From Hymenolepis diminuta (taxonomy: Eukaryota > Platyhelminthes > Cestoda > Cyclophyllidea > Hymenolepididae), in the NCBI GenBank assembly GCA_900708905.1, contig CAADRB010000020.1:759247-823246 (forward strand): 64,000 nt of DNA, in the 5' to 3' direction. The first letter of the stretch is position 1. The number at the start of each line of letters is the position of its first letter. A model generated the notes under the pieces. That model searched no databases. It was not told the origin of the DNA and saw nothing but the letters and a program-made list of their open reading frames with translations. Shown piece by piece: positions 50,401 through 64,000 of the stretch. A program made the translations under genes and the position numbers.

Positions 50401-53400
50401 TGGATTTGTTTTCTATTATCTTTATTCGAATGCTTTTCCTTTATTAAAGCTTGCACGATTTTTTTGCACTACCATAGGCTTGATAATATACTTAATATAA
50501 CGAAACGTTTGCATGAAATATGAGTCGTAATGGAATGTAAAGCAGTGATTGCATTGTAGATGAGCGAGGTTGATCACACGCGCTCACAGGGGCAAATCAA
50601 AAGGCTTATTCAGGCGTCCCGTTTTCGATAAGCAAACGTGATGAGTCATTCTCGTTTAGTTGTAAATATTTGGTCTGTAATGACCTTTTCGTGAGTAAAA
50701 ACGGCAAAATTAATGGTAAGCAAGCCAATACCTCATATTATTTTTGGTATCTCAGAAATACTTTTAATAATTCAGTTTACTTCATTTAATTTGTAACAGT
50801 CCTAAACTGATGTGTGACTTTAGTGAATTCAATTGTTTACTGCTCTAAAGTTTTAAAAATACATCTAATTATTATTTAGGATAGTATTTTTAATAGTTAA
50901 TAAGACTCAAAACTCATTTGTCAAAGTTAATCCAGAGAGTTCTCCTGGAGCCAATCAAATGGACCACCTTGGGAAAGAACTAATAGTAGGCTATTGAAAG
51001 AGATCAAAAGCTGTACACAGATGACTTCGGCCTTTTGTGAGTGGAAATGTTTGTATACTTAATTTCGTACATATTGCTTTTATTGAATTTATCTTTAACG
51101 GTGAAAATAGTTTTCCTTGTTACTACTAAATTAATCTTAATAATGTGCTGCAAACACTGCAAACGAGAATTCATTTATAGAAGGTAACATAAAATTAGGA
51201 AAAATCCATGTAATACTGTGACGTTGGGCATCATAGTATTTCTTTTCACAAAAAGACGGCTGGTGCTTTAAAATATGTGAAATTTAAGAAGAAAATGTCG
51301 TAAAAATCGATCATAAATTAACCTTTTAAAAAAATATTCTGGAAATAAAGTAATTTGACTTCACCAAATTTTTGATGATACTGAAATAGTACATGATAGC
51401 AGTGCGTTTCTGCGCTTATTTAACGAACCTAAGATATAAAATGTACTTTCAAATATGGTAATGATCTCTAACAAATTTACAAATTGTTTATTTTATTCTC
51501 TTTGTCATTTTTTTATTTAGCAAATCTTATTAATAGATTTGCTGAAATACCTCCTTTTAAAGATTTAAACACTGTAGGGGTTCAATTTCTAAAAGGTGGG
51601 ACAATAGTTAGATTAAAATATCTTTATTATTTCCTTCTAAATCCCGCTGATTTGATTATTAAAACGAAGGAAAATTTCATCCAATAAAATCATTGCTTTA
51701 TGATGCTATTAGTGTCTACATTTGATTTCCCCTCGGCCTTTATTTTGATTACCATTATCACAATTTTCAAATTGCAGTTTATCCTACTCTTTGGCAATCT
51801 TATTGATATAACGTCTTTGAAATTGACGATTTCTCTCTGTTCTCCCCCTAATATGCACATTTTACCATTGTATCCATCTTCAGCTAATGAAGATGACAAA
51901 ACTTGTAAGGGCAATAGCTTGTAATGAATTCGCAGTTCTTTACTGATATTCTAATGTTTAACATGGGGCTAAGCATTTAAGTAAACATAATTAAATTACA
52001 GAACAATACCAATCAGACTTAAGTGTAGTAATTCATAAAGTATATATTGGTAATAACATTGATTGGAGATTTCATAATAATCTCATGTGTGCTTTATTTT
52101 GCAATTAGGTTGGAATAATAAAATACGGTCACATATAAATCTGTACTCACTTCAGTTCCGCATTCAAAAACCTCCGATTTAAGTTTTAACTGAACTTGAG
52201 TATATCAGACATGTTGGAAATTTTGAAAGATTTATTTATGAAATATCCTGAGTATATATTTAAGTGTATGATTAAACGGAGGCAAATAAATTAATTTTTA
52301 AGACGAAATTTACATTCAATTAATATCGAGGAATAAAATCAGGAAAAAATGAACACAATGAACAGTCACAGCACTGCCAATGAATCGGTAACAAGACCAA
52401 GGGTCAGGTTATGTCAGTATTAACCGTTTTAACTCTTGTTATTTTTGTTAAATAAATGAATTATTAAGTACTTTAATTCCAAAGTATCCATTATACTGAT
52501 GTGACGATGGTATCTATTAATAATCCTGACATCTGATTGATTCCTAGTCATAAAACACAGCCAAAAGGCAGAAGGGTGTCGCCACACATTTGGGTAGTCT
52601 AGATAAGTAGGATAATAAGCTGCATCTCTATTTTCTTGTGAATATAAGCATTTACCGAACAGCATTACGAGGCAATAGATTATATTTATTGCTTAGCGAA
52701 GATGTGCAGGAAGTGAAATTATGACACTTTTATTGTTATTCATTTGGCCCCACATTAGCATGCACTGGTGAACTGCCTTACAATAAAAACAGATATATAA
52801 ATAAATGCAGGGCCAATCTAAAGGACATTGGTGATTGAAATAATATTTTTAGATTTTTCCAAAATGTCATTCAAACGGTCTAATAAAGTGTGATAGACGA
52901 TAAGTTTAACAAAAAATTAATATTGCGTAGTTTTATTACTGGTTTTCGGATCAAATTAATAAAACTCACAGCACTTTTTGCTTCCTTATTATTAACTAAC
53001 AATCAAGGTGATTCATTATTTTGATCACACTGAGGCGTATTGTGACCATAAATTTTACTTGAACGACCTTGTCGCTGCGTATGTTTTTAACTTTAATGCC
53101 TCGACAAAATTGTAAATGTATCTAGACGAAAATCCATGAACATACGAGACAAAAACCATATCGTTTGAGCTATCAGCTAGGCAGAAAGGACAGTTTTATA
53201 GAAATAATAGTATCTACATTTTTTATATCTTTACTTGTCCCATCTATCTGCGTATGGCTGTAAGAAGATGAAAATAAATCGAAGCTGCGCGACCACTCAC
53301 GTCAAAAGGTCGATAAAATCTGCAGGGGTATGAACTCACCCAAATACTCAGAAGTGGAATTATAAATTTGACTTTGAAACATTACAAAATTCAAATAAAT

Positions 53401-54366
53401 TAAGACGGTGGATGTCCTGACTTTGACCCCCGTCTTATTCATAAATAGAAAATTCTCTTACCAGTTTCTATTTTCAGCACAACAGTTACTTTCTACACTT
53501 CTCTTTCTCTCTCTTATTTTAGTAATATCCTTACTGAGTTTCATTTTACATTCTTTCTGCTCTTTTAAATCTACGACTGACGACCCTAGCCATATCTCAT
53601 TACACCTATTCCTCAATAAGCTAATGCCACATTATACTCTGAGCAGGAGTATAAAACAAATTACATATCAATAGGAAATGTTAAAAAGAATGTACGCTGG
53701 TAAGATTTCATGATTGGTGTTTGCAGAGCAAAGTTTGTGGATGCTAAAATTAAATTTTCAACAGATGATTTTTTAAAATTTCATGTTTTTGCTACCCGTA
53801 GAATTACGAATAAATTAATAATATTTATTTTGTTTTTCCAAAACATTTTAATGAAAATTGTTATTAACAAATATTTTTGAGTCTATAGATATATATTTAT
53901 ATCTCAACAGTAAAATAAGAAGTATTTTAAACGTTGTTTAAAATTTTACCAAACTTGAGAAATTAATATTGCGTTAGTGAGATAAAAAGTTAACAGATAT
54001 TCAAGTTATAAAATTACTGTTTTTCATAGTTCACTTGAAGTCATTTAATTTTTTTATTTTTAGAGAAAAATAAATGGTACTAGCTACAATTGAAGGACCT
54101 CAATTGATTTGAAAGTAAAGTGGAACGTTTGAAATACAGAAGGTATTGTAGATCCGAGAGATCGGGGCAATTTTAAGAATAATACTAAGGAAATAAAATT
54201 TTACTCTCACACTTAAGCCCGTTTTGGCCAATAGAGTCTTAATTAAGAGGAGTTAGAGAAACTATGGGAGAAAAGTAGAGAATTTGTGTCTTGACTCATG
54301 TCCTCAATACGCCTTACGAACCGTACAGAGACGTGTTTATGCTAGTTAAAGCAGGAGAAAGCTTAC

Positions 54367-54457
54367 CTCCTGATCCCTTCATAGGCCAAGATGACAATAC
54401 TCACCATGATCAAACTGTTGCAGAAAAAAATTGCATAGAAACACCGAGATTCAAACC
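54367..54457 (-). other. Speculative membrane-helix exon on minus strand
   Basis: The acceptor CTCGGCTTTTAG and strong donor CAGGAG|GTAAGC bound 91 bases whose open frame reads FESRCFYAIFFCNSLIMV and continues SIVILAYEGIR, a hydrophobic helix with polar ends. No flanking exons were recognised within the window. It is recorded as a candidate only. Confidence 0.2.
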
Positions 54458-56739
54458 CTAAAAGCCGAGTTTTGAGGCATTTGTAAATTATAAAGTGAAT
54501 TATACATAACATAAGAAAGGAGAATAAAAGCTTTCAAAAATCAAATAAAATAAAATTCTTGATTTCAATTTAGATAAAATAGGCGAAACATATTCCTTTT
54601 AACTGCAAGGCCACGACTATGAACTTTTCCTATTTCATTTATGGAGCAGTTCCTTGTTTTCGCGATTAGTCATGATACATGTCCTTACAGGAGAAAGCAT
54701 GTGGGTTCATTAAATCGAAATAACTATGAGACAGATGCCGTATTGAATATTTTAAAAGTAGGAATTTGATTGCAGTAGATGTTAGATAAAAATGGCAATT
54801 TTTATTCAAGGAAAATTAAATTTTTTAACTTCTCATTAAGTTTGCTTATTTGTTAAAATGTACTCAATTACATGACCGTTGCTTTCAAGAATTTTGAGTA
54901 AGATGCTGAAGTTTGCTTAACCCCGTGTTATTATTGACTACTGGCTTTTGTAGGCTATTTCGAGAGATTTATAATTTTTTAACAGTAGAATAACGCGCAC
55001 TCGGTTCACTGGAGCACTGGATTATGGGTTATCGGATTTCTACTCTCACACCTGAATATGTAATACCAACGCTGAAGCAATCATCGCTATCCAGCAGCCA
55101 ATCATCTACCATCTATCCAATTGTAATTTATTCTCTTGAAAAAGTCATTGGTTGGTCAGGATGCATTCTTTCTTCTTTCTGGAGTCTGAGTAGTTTTAAT
55201 GTTAATAGGGGTCACTCAGCATTTTAAAAGGATTAGTAATTTAAGAGTATAATAAACAATTGAGGAGTACGTGTCTTGTTATTGTTTAGGACGCGTTTTG
55301 CGAAAGAGAAATACATCCAAACTGTCTGTTTATATTATTATATTATATGGTTAATGTTTGGATTCGAAGAATTAGAAATTCAAACGCTTTAACGAGAAAA
55401 CCATCAAAGTGCAAATGAAGTATTACATTTGAAAAAATCAGAAAGTTTTAAGGACTGACTCGACCCTACTAAAGTACTAGTGTGGTATTATATCAAAATT
55501 CCAAAATTAACAATAAATAAGTATTGTAGAATAATTATAAAACTCGTTAATTTGGACTTAATAAAAGCCATAACAATAATAATAAAGGCTGATGTTCATG
55601 TCATCCTAATGAAGATAATTGCTGCGGTAGCAAATCCCTTTCAACTTGGTTGGTCGTAACAATAAGTCTGTCTTTGTTACTTATGAAAGTGCATTTTCTG
55701 AAAAAGCACGACACAAGATCGTTAGCAGTTATCGTTTGGGAAATCAAATTAATCACCAGTGCATTTCAATATCTCTATATCGTCTTTAGCAGATGCCACT
55801 AAATGAATGGTCCTGCACAGAAAAAAATAGCGGAAAGGTACTTCATAAGAAAATTTCAATGAAAGGAATCTATCCTTGTTAATAAAAAATTGCATATTTG
55901 GAATTTCTCATTAGAAAGAATTCTAGATGCTGTTTTTCGACCCAAGATGAGTGTCATAAACATAATTCCCCAGGAGGGTTTGGGGGATAGAGATAGTTAT
56001 GTGCTGAAATTTACTAAACCGTTGCTAACTAATTTTATTATGAAAATATCATTAACCTCCAAACAGGACTAAACACGTCTGATTGTATGCATCAAATAGA
56101 GAGCACAGCGGCAAGAGCATATTTCGGAGTTAATATTAGAAAACAACCGAGTTTATTGGCACAGTTCTTCTTTTTTTAAATTTTCGTGACTTGCTAATAT
56201 GAACACCAAGTTCCACAAAAATAGCGTGAAGGATGAAATATTATTTTGTTCCAAAAGTTAAAGCCCTAAGATGTATGGTCATCTCACCTGAGAGAAGCCA
56301 TTTTAAAGTAGCTCTTATAGAAAACCGAACTAGCCATTGCAGTTGCCCAACCGTATCGCTGTAGTATCAGATCAATACTTTTCAGCCGATATCCTCTTAA
56401 CCCTTTGCAACAATGAAGATGGGAGTATTGCAGCCATGCATTATTTTAAATTATACAAATCAACCAAATTGAAGCCGGCTCGCGAACCTTGTAACGATGA
56501 TACTACAAGTGCATTCAAAACATCTTCCACTTTTCATCGATGAAGAATTTCTCAAAGATTATGAAGATGTAAAGTTAAAAATACGTAAATTATAGTGTTT
56601 TACAAATAGGATTTTCATAGAAAAACTGTTCAACCTTCCCTTGAGTTCACAGTTGTATTTTAATAGGCATATTTGCTGGTTGAATGGCTATTTTATCAAT
56701 AAGGAAATCTGATATTCCTCACCATATGTGGTAAAAAGT

Positions 56740-56770
56740 GTATTTAAACTATCAGGGATAGTTTAAATAC
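56740..56770. repeat. Perfect 13-bp hairpin with CAGGG loop
   Basis: GTATTTAAACTAT (56740-56752) and ATAGTTTAAATAC (56758-56770) are exact reverse complements around a 5-base loop. A direct repeat of the motif TTAGACTTATT follows nearby. The function is unknown; it may be a decayed element tip. Confidence 0.7.
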
Positions 56771-57654
56771 ATTATTTAAACTTAGACTTATTTATTTAGA
56801 CTTATTATAAAATCATTAAACAGTTTATTGAATTACAATGCCATTACATCCACAAAACTAAAGAAAACTGTGAAGAACTTCAGAGTTGCAATTTTAAATA
56901 TTAAAACTATCGGTAAAATCTTAATTTAATTCTATTTATTTATGTTTGGAACATTGTAAACTAACCAATTAAAACAACCTAAGTATAAGCTTAACCTATA
57001 ATATTAAAGGATCGTTTTAATTTCTAAAAAATGTTTAAAGCCTTAATATAATGGCTCGGGGTTAATCCCAACGATAACTTCATTTCTGCATAACGGTAAT
57101 TAAGGTAGAATAATCAAGAGCACCTCTTGATGTGGTTATGAAACTTCCCTAGTTGGAAAAATTTTTGAGATCTCGAGATCAGTAATTTAGAATAGGCACA
57201 AAGTGGATTTCATTTCAAAGATAGTGCATGCGACATAGACATTTTTTGTTTCCTGATATCGCCTGAGGCGTCTTTATTTAAATCGATGAGATATTTTATA
57301 ATAATGTATGCAGAGGATTGACACATTTCCCTTCCGAAATGGAAAGTGGGGAAGGAGGGTGTACCCGTGGAAAAAAATATCTAAAATGAATCCGGTTACT
57401 TATCATGAGATACCATTTAACCGAAAGATTAAATAGAGGGAGACAAGATACTCAGGTTTAGGGAAAAAATCACAATTTAATGATGCACATACGCATTAAC
57501 GAATAATTATTGCACGATAGGAAGTATGCTGTCCCTTTTTTGTCTGATACACATGGTGAACTTCCTTCGAGACAAACAGCATGAGTCCTTGAAAAAATAT
57601 GCGTTGAACAGCAACGATTAAAATTTGAGAAATTTGTAAGGGGAATAACGAAAA

Positions 57655-57705
57655 TTTGGGGAGAGAGATGGAGGAAGGACGAGACGAAGAAAGAAAGAAA
57701 GCGTA
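57655..57705 (+). repeat. Purine-rich tract
   Basis: A GA-rich run (GGGGAGAGAGATGGAGGAAG, then GAAGAAAGAAAGAAAG) about 50 bp long. Its minus-strand C/T-rich reading keeps two frames open, which explains the apparent ORFs there. Confidence 0.7.
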
Positions 57706-60700
57706 TGAGCCGAGCGTTTGTAACGCACGTCTTAAAATCAACGTATGTGGAATCACATTGACAAAAAAGCCGAGTCATCGCAGGAGAGGGTAGCAAAAAT
57801 CTACAATCAATGCCTTGTAACTGCCATTTTGCCATGTGGAGGTAATATGGAATGATTTAGCCAAAATCTACAATAATCACTAAAATCTAATGTTCCCCTT
57901 CTCTTGAACATCTTGACTGCTTCATAATGTCATTCAAAATAGATAATTAGCTTACGATAAAATGTCATTGCCTTCATGAAATATTCCCTTCTATTAGATA
58001 TCAGTAGGACAAGCAGTTGTTTAAAAAATAATTTCTTTTAGTTTTAGAGAGATTAGACCTAAACTAAGAAAAACAGGATTATGACCTATATGTCATTTTA
58101 GAGTCGTTTGCTGGTGTTCGCCTGACAGCTTTATTGTGCTAGAATCGTAAACGAAATTGCAGTTCTTTTTATCTCCTAGCTAGAGTAAAAACACAAGCTG
58201 AGAATGAAATTATCACTATTTCAAGATAATTATGGCCTTTGCGTATTATAAAAAAAACGAGAGAACCAGACAGTTCCTAGTCATAATGTCTGCAATAATC
58301 GATAAGGAATGGAAATATTTCTAATTACAATTAATGCACTGTAAATTATTTACAGATTTTATTGTTAAAATGTGCTGAAATTGAAGGTCGCAGCTCGCAT
58401 TATTTTAAGCAAGTTGCTGATATTCACTTAATCTCGTGTTGGCAATAAATCTTAGACGAATATCTGCTATTTTTTGAGGTCATTATGACAAAATCCGAAC
58501 TGACATCTTGTTTGAACTATTAGACGTTTGCATGCGTTGAAGGAAATTCAGTTCATTTTTTAACTCAAAAAATTTGGATTAAATCTCAGAACAATTTGCA
58601 TTCTCTTCTCAAATTGAATAGTAATAGTTAGAAACGCGTCCAATTTTGCAGGTACTGCTGAATGAAGTTGAAAAAATGTCACCTCCATGGAGCAAATCAA
58701 GCTGATATAAAATATTTATCTTTAAATGCTGGTTTCAGCGGTAAATATATAATTTAAAGTAGTTGCTACAACAACAGAAGTAGCACGTGGCAATAAAGAA
58801 ATAAAATTAATTGTTGGAATAATTTGTAATGTTTTTCTTTCCAGTAGAAATCCAATTATGAAGGGTTATGAAATATTTTTGCATCACTTCAGATTCAACG
58901 GCAAATCATCCACCGTGCTTCTGAGATAGTGGAAAGCGAATTCCAACCAACTGCGGCAACATTAATGTTTTACTGATCTATTTGGCCAAGTTCCCACACA
59001 ATTGGCCCACGTTCATTTGTTGAAAGACTAATCTATCATATTTATTAGCAGTGACATTTTAAAAGTTGAGATCGTATTGGCCTGTGCTGATGGGGAGAAT
59101 GCTTCGATTTGGCTCAGTTAATTAGAACACATTCTTTTATTGTGCTTACAGATCATTTACCTTTTTAAAGGAAAAGTAAATTTGTGTGAAAGTTTAAAGT
59201 GAGATGCTGGTGTAAAGACTCCAGTGAATTTTAGTGCTTTTGCAGAATTTTAGAGTTATTTTCCAGCTTCAGCTGTTAGTCAACTTTTGCAAGTTTCCCT
59301 AAGAAGTGCTCATTTTCGTAAGTACGTATTCGGTATGCTATCCAAGACTAGTGAACAAGCAGAATAAAGACGCAACAGATTAGGTAAGTAAAATTTTGAT
59401 GTGGCTGCAAATGTGGATGCACATTAACGAATCTCTGCGATTAGGAAAATAAAAGCCACCAACCAGATGTGTGTGCCCATTTTCCCTATTTCACACATTT
59501 TTCCTCTTCCTTATATATCTAACATAGATATTTTGATAGTTTTGGAAGTTAAAAAAAGAAACAAATTAAATTACGTCTGTTTTATACATTTACATGCTGC
59601 ACTGATCTTTATGAGAATACAAATTTTAGCATGACAATCAACAATTTCAGGTGTCATTTTACCTTGATCCATTATGCTATTATTAGCATCACTAATGATA
59701 TAAACATTTGGCTATTTTTATGTGTGGAAGGAAAGCTGAAATCGGTTGACAGAGGGTTCAACGAATGATGAAGGGGGAGGGAATCAAAAAGATTCTGAGA
59801 GGAGCTTCAAGACATCACAGAGTCTCACATTATTCGACTTTTGGATTCGGATTGTGCGTTATTTAATAAATGGTAGCTAAGGTTCCAAAATTTAAATTTC
59901 ATTATTCATCCTCTGGATTGTAGCAAGCGCTTGCCTGTGATGGTCAGTGCTTATTAATAGGTATTGCTTAATCACGAACGATCGATCTTGCCACTTCAAT
60001 TCATTTCTACTTCCAACGGTTGAGAGCGCAAAATTATTTTCGAGTATACTCAAAACCCTATGAATTTAAGATAATAGAAATGAAATAGCTGTTAATTTTA
60101 GGTTAGCAAAGCTCCCTTGTTGTATTTACTCAAGATAATTCCATGCTCTTTCATGGTTAATACCTTTGATGTGAAAGCATGTTTGATTGAAGTATATTTT
60201 GAACTTGTAGCGGATGCTATACCTAAGTAATCCTCCTAAGCAGTCCGAATAGCCTCTAGCAGGGTCCTCTATTATCAATTTCCTGCTCCTGTGCGTTAAA
60301 AGCTTAGTCCCTAAATACAAAACCATGCTAGGCTGCAGGGATCTTGATTGCTGATTGATCGAGGAGGTCTCTGGACACACTTCCGCGCTTGTTCTCTACG
60401 CGACCGGTTACAGTCCGCACTTCCCAGAAAGTTCTAGCGCACGTGATTCAATCAGCCTTGTTAGCGTTGTAAGCCCCACAACCTTCAAAAGACTCACAGC
60501 CAACTTCCATACTTTAGTAGGATAATTTTCAGAGGGATTATGAGGTACGAATGCTTGAAAGAAGCCTTAACGAATTTGCAGCATAACCATTGGTGGCTAT
60601 TCTCTTAAATTTCTGAAAGATGTACTCAGTTATCAAGCTTCTACGTAGTGAGCTTTATCATGTTCCATTGTACGCATTTAATTAGCTATGTTTAAGCTTT

Positions 60701-63585
60701 ATGTCCTGCCTTTGTCCTCTCCAACACCGATTTTCTTATTATTTTTTTATATATTGAATGCAGTAAAATTTCTGTATGCTTAATAATGTCTAAACTCACG
60801 ACTTCAAAGTTATAATTATCTTTTCAGTAGACTTTTCTAATATTAGTAGAAGGCTCATTATGAAACGTGCAGTTTATCATTAGAAATCAAAAGTAATTTT
60901 TCTTTTATAGTGCTGCTGGAAATTTTAGAATTAACATTTTTCTGACATAATTCTAAATTCTGTTAACTTCACTGTAGGAATTTAATGAACATATTTTAAG
61001 GAACAGTTTATTCCATTCCGATTAGATAACAAATGACCTGATATTCTTTTTTCAATCCTAAAGTAGACAATTTTCGAGATCTCATAATATCTCGATGTTG
61101 AGTACAACATGAATAATATACGTGAATTGCCAACTACCCAAGGTAAGAGAAAATTCGCTACTTTTTCCCAACTGGCGTGAATTAATTTTTGACAAGCCCT
61201 CGCATGGTGCTGTAAATGGACCACTTGTTTTAAAGAATGAGCACTGATTTGCAGGAATTCGAATGTGAAAATATTGAAATATATTGAAAAATATATTTGT
61301 TCATTCATTTTGCAATAGGAAATTTTGGTATATGAGCCATATTATGGAAAAACGAGTTTTAATAAATGGAGATCTATTGCTGTATTGTGTTTTCTTAGAA
61401 AATGGTAACGGAGTAATATAGAATGGAATTGGTTAAGTCATTCATATCGTAAAAACGGTTAGAAGGCGGTCGGGAAACCGTCTCAGTTTCATATTCAATC
61501 GTCAATATTTCCGCGTGGGATACTATGTCCATACCTGGATCGGAAGAGGAAAATGCTGAAATTTAGACATTCCATATCATCGGTTTTTTTAATTTGTTGT
61601 GTCTTAAAATATATATGAAAAACAATTAATAGAGTGAAGTTATGCTTTAAGAAAGTAATGCTTATTAAATGAATTAAGGAAATATAAACTAGCTCTCTTA
61701 CACCCAAGACTTCCCGGGCAACCAATTACTCTATAAATACTAGAAAGATTACGCATCGTAAATCAAGAATTAGGCAAATTAAATACCTAAACATGGTTCA
61801 TTTTGCCGGGGCAAGATAATTCGCTATCAGCGATTTACTCTTGATCCTTGAAATTTGATGCTGCCGACTGGTTGTGAATCTTTTTGGACAAGATACGGTT
61901 AGTGAATAGTCCATTTTATGAGAAAGAACGATCTGTTTCCGGATGCTTTTAACAGTAAAGAAATAAAATCGATTGTCATAAATCAAAATTTCTTTCAATT
62001 ATGATGCATTACTCTGAATTATAGATGCATCAAAATACACTTTGAGGGAGAAATAGATTGAATGTTTAAGAATGCTAACGTATTCTAAACAGATATCTGG
62101 AATAGTCAATAAAATATCCATAGCTCAAGTATGTGAAAGTCTCCAATCATAAGAGCAAAAAATATACTCAACTTCTTCTTTTAAATACCAAGCATCACTT
62201 TTGTATATCGATGAATCTGGCTAACTCCTATATAAATAAATTTAAAATGAAATGTTTGGTCCTTGTTAAAAATATTTATTAAATTAATTTTCAAACTGAA
62301 CTTAGAGGATATCAGTATATCGAAATAATCATAGTGTGATTGTGGGACTGAACTCCAAATACTATTTGCAAATGATGCGAAATGATGTTTTCTTGCTGCT
62401 AAGTTAAGTCAGGGAAACAAGAAATGCAAGCTAAAAAACTATCTCAAAATGAAACGTACAGTTTTTTACAGCCAACAGTAGGCTCAGTCTAAAATTATAT
62501 GATTATATATGTTAATCCGTTAATATTTTCAACTTTACTAATCAAGGAATATATTTAAGTTTGCGAAACAAATATTATCTTCCCATAAAAATCAGTTGGC
62601 ACAGGGTCATACGAAGAACCTTAACTATGCATTATCATTAGAATAGGAATATAAGATTTCCGCCTCAAATCGCTTTAAAATTTAAAAAAAAAACAATGTT
62701 TGATATTAATGTCTTTCTCCATTTCTACGTTTAACGTTTATTTAAAATAACTATAATGGCAGGAAATGTAATAGAAGCTTAAAAAATACTTCGTTAACTG
62801 ATAAATCAGAATGCTAATTAGACCCAAGGCCACATACCTAACGTCTTTTTGTGCCAGACATTTCCTAATGGGGGAAAATTTTCCAGCTTTGATTACTAAA
62901 TAAAATAATACGGAAAAGAAACCTGCGTTAGATATATGAAAAAGAGATAATTATTTATTGTATAGGTAAGAAAATTACCTTGCTTAATCTGAGGAAAAAA
63001 GAAATAATCTGAAGTGAAAGGACTGATTATCATCGTTAGACAACCAATCAATAAATGCTGGAGACCGTGAATAAGAAATTAACCAATAATCCAGAGGACG
63101 GAATATGATATTTGAATTAAGGAAACGTGAAACGTTGGACTATCCAGTAATCGAATATTTTACGATTTCTAATACGAAAATCCTATGAAATAACTCTTTA
63201 TCATTCTCCTCCCCTTATTTCATATCGAATTTTTAGCACCCGATTATAATTACTTTCCAAAAAATGAAAATATGTAAAAATTTCTTGCATTACTCTTTGT
63301 TATAATAATATACTACATTTTTTAAGATACTATTTTGCAACTTCAAAACATGTAATTAGATTCGTGATTGACTGTAGAATGACATATCTTTATTATTATT
63401 AAGAAAACCACTTAATAAAAATATTTTTTAATTAAACCCGTATCAATTATCAGTTCTTGAAATCAATGGAGACAACTATTTCGAAAAATTACAAACATTT
63501 AATCCTTAAAACTCCTCCGTAAGATCTGAAAATTGAAGATATTAACCTGAAGAATAACTCTCTATGCATTTTCCAGAATTACCTT

Positions 63586-64000
63586 TTATTTGCATTCTCC
63601 ACGATAATACCTCAGTTTTTCCGCCCACGAAGTTGGAGCGACCTCATNTATGTCCCTATGACGCATAACCCCTGTCTGTCTGACATGTCTAAACGCGTCC
63701 ATCGATTCCCCCTCTTTTCTATAACCGCCTCGCTTCACATAAAAGGCACATCTGCGCTCATGCTCTGGTGTGGCCTTACCCAAGTGACTCATATAAAGCT
63801 ACTCTTGTTTGTCCAGACAACACACACTGGTCAGTGCGGACTCCTACACGTCCTGTTCATCTCCTCTCTTCCTCAGCACGCTGCTCTCCCTCTTTCTGTG
63901 ACTCATTGTGGCTTCCTTGAATACATTTTTGGTCTACGCAACTCTCGGTGTTCTGCTCCACAATTGTTGTTAGCTCTTACTCAAACAGCTACGAATTGGT
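63586..64000 (+). mobile_element. Putative LTR or other transposon end, cut by window edge
   Basis: Composition becomes distinctly more G+C- and C/T-rich. ATATAAAG at 63791-63798 could be a TATA box, with TCCAGACAACACACACTGGTCAGTG downstream as possible start region in pieces no longer than seen here. The segment runs off the window, so terminal repeats and a primer-binding site cannot be checked. A single ambiguous base (n) is at 63648. The minus strand is open for about 68 codons but shows no known domain. Confidence 0.3.

Larger units (their letters stand above)
47229..63585. other. Long gene-poor stretch
   Basis: Mostly A+T-rich with short random open frames. The supported items inside are the family A repeat (50090-50400), the candidate helix exon (54367-54457), the hairpin (56740-56770) and the purine tract. 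A patch at 60130-60520 with more G+C is unassigned. No conserved protein was recognised. Confidence 0.6.

Noticed and set aside
54420..54475. GGGTTTGAATCTC resembling a tRNA T-arm on the minus strand.
   Set aside because: The arms do not pair into a cloverleaf and no A-box or anticodon stem is evident.
57470..57835. Two overlapping minus-strand open frames of 121 and 86 codons.
   Set aside because: They arise from the purine-rich tract (C/T-rich on the minus strand), which avoids stop codons in more than one frame.
59220..59390. Possible plus-strand 5' UTR exon ending in a strong donor (GATTAG|GTAAGTA).
   Set aside because: A good donor alone occurs often by chance and no downstream coding exon was found.
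60982..61308. 108-codon minus-strand open frame containing a helix-like peptide (SAHSLKQVVHLQHHARAC).
   Set aside because: No recognised domain, poor donor nearby, no companion exons; kept out for lack of support.
1..64000. Search for CRISPR arrays, operons, rRNA or phage-like clusters.
   Set aside because: None seen; the window is typical eukaryotic DNA.

Overview
The window is eukaryotic and strongly A+T-rich. It has spliced coding exons with GT..AG introns, long introns and decayed class I and class II transposable elements. The mariner-type transposase remnant and the receptor family fit an arthropod. A copepod is possible from the style of the mariner family, but that is inference from memory and not proven by the sequence.

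The one clear gene is a metabotropic glutamate receptor (class C GPCR) on the minus strand. It runs from a start codon at 37483 down to a stop at 3365. I reconstructed 11 coding exons by matching splice sites, reading phase and family conservation. All ten junctions join in frame and give a 1041-residue protein: signal peptide, Venus-flytrap glutamate-binding domain (exons 1-4 and part of 5), nine-cysteine domain (exons 5-7), seven transmembrane helices (exons 7-9) and a cytoplasmic tail (exons 9-11). Every glutamate contact known from mGluR1 that I could align is retained. A possible extra symmetric exon lies between exons 6 and 7, and the donor of exon 9 sits inside an in-frame stop, so two kinds of isoform are possible.

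Layout: 1-3364 is the 3' flank, with a dead mariner transposase fragment (1598-2024). The receptor occupies 3365-37483, and its introns hold repeat copies. 37484-64000 is upstream flank with no recognised host gene. It holds a degenerate Ty3/Gypsy gag-protease remnant (about 43049-44190), LTR-like segments (about 47000-47450 and 63590-64000), dispersed repeats and two speculative exon-like segments elsewhere in the window.

The most striking non-genic signal is a pair of 320-bp perfectly identical inverted copies at 8183-8502 (receptor intron 7) and 44926-45245 (upstream flank). They enclose the promoter side and exons 1-7 of the receptor, so recombination between them would split the gene.
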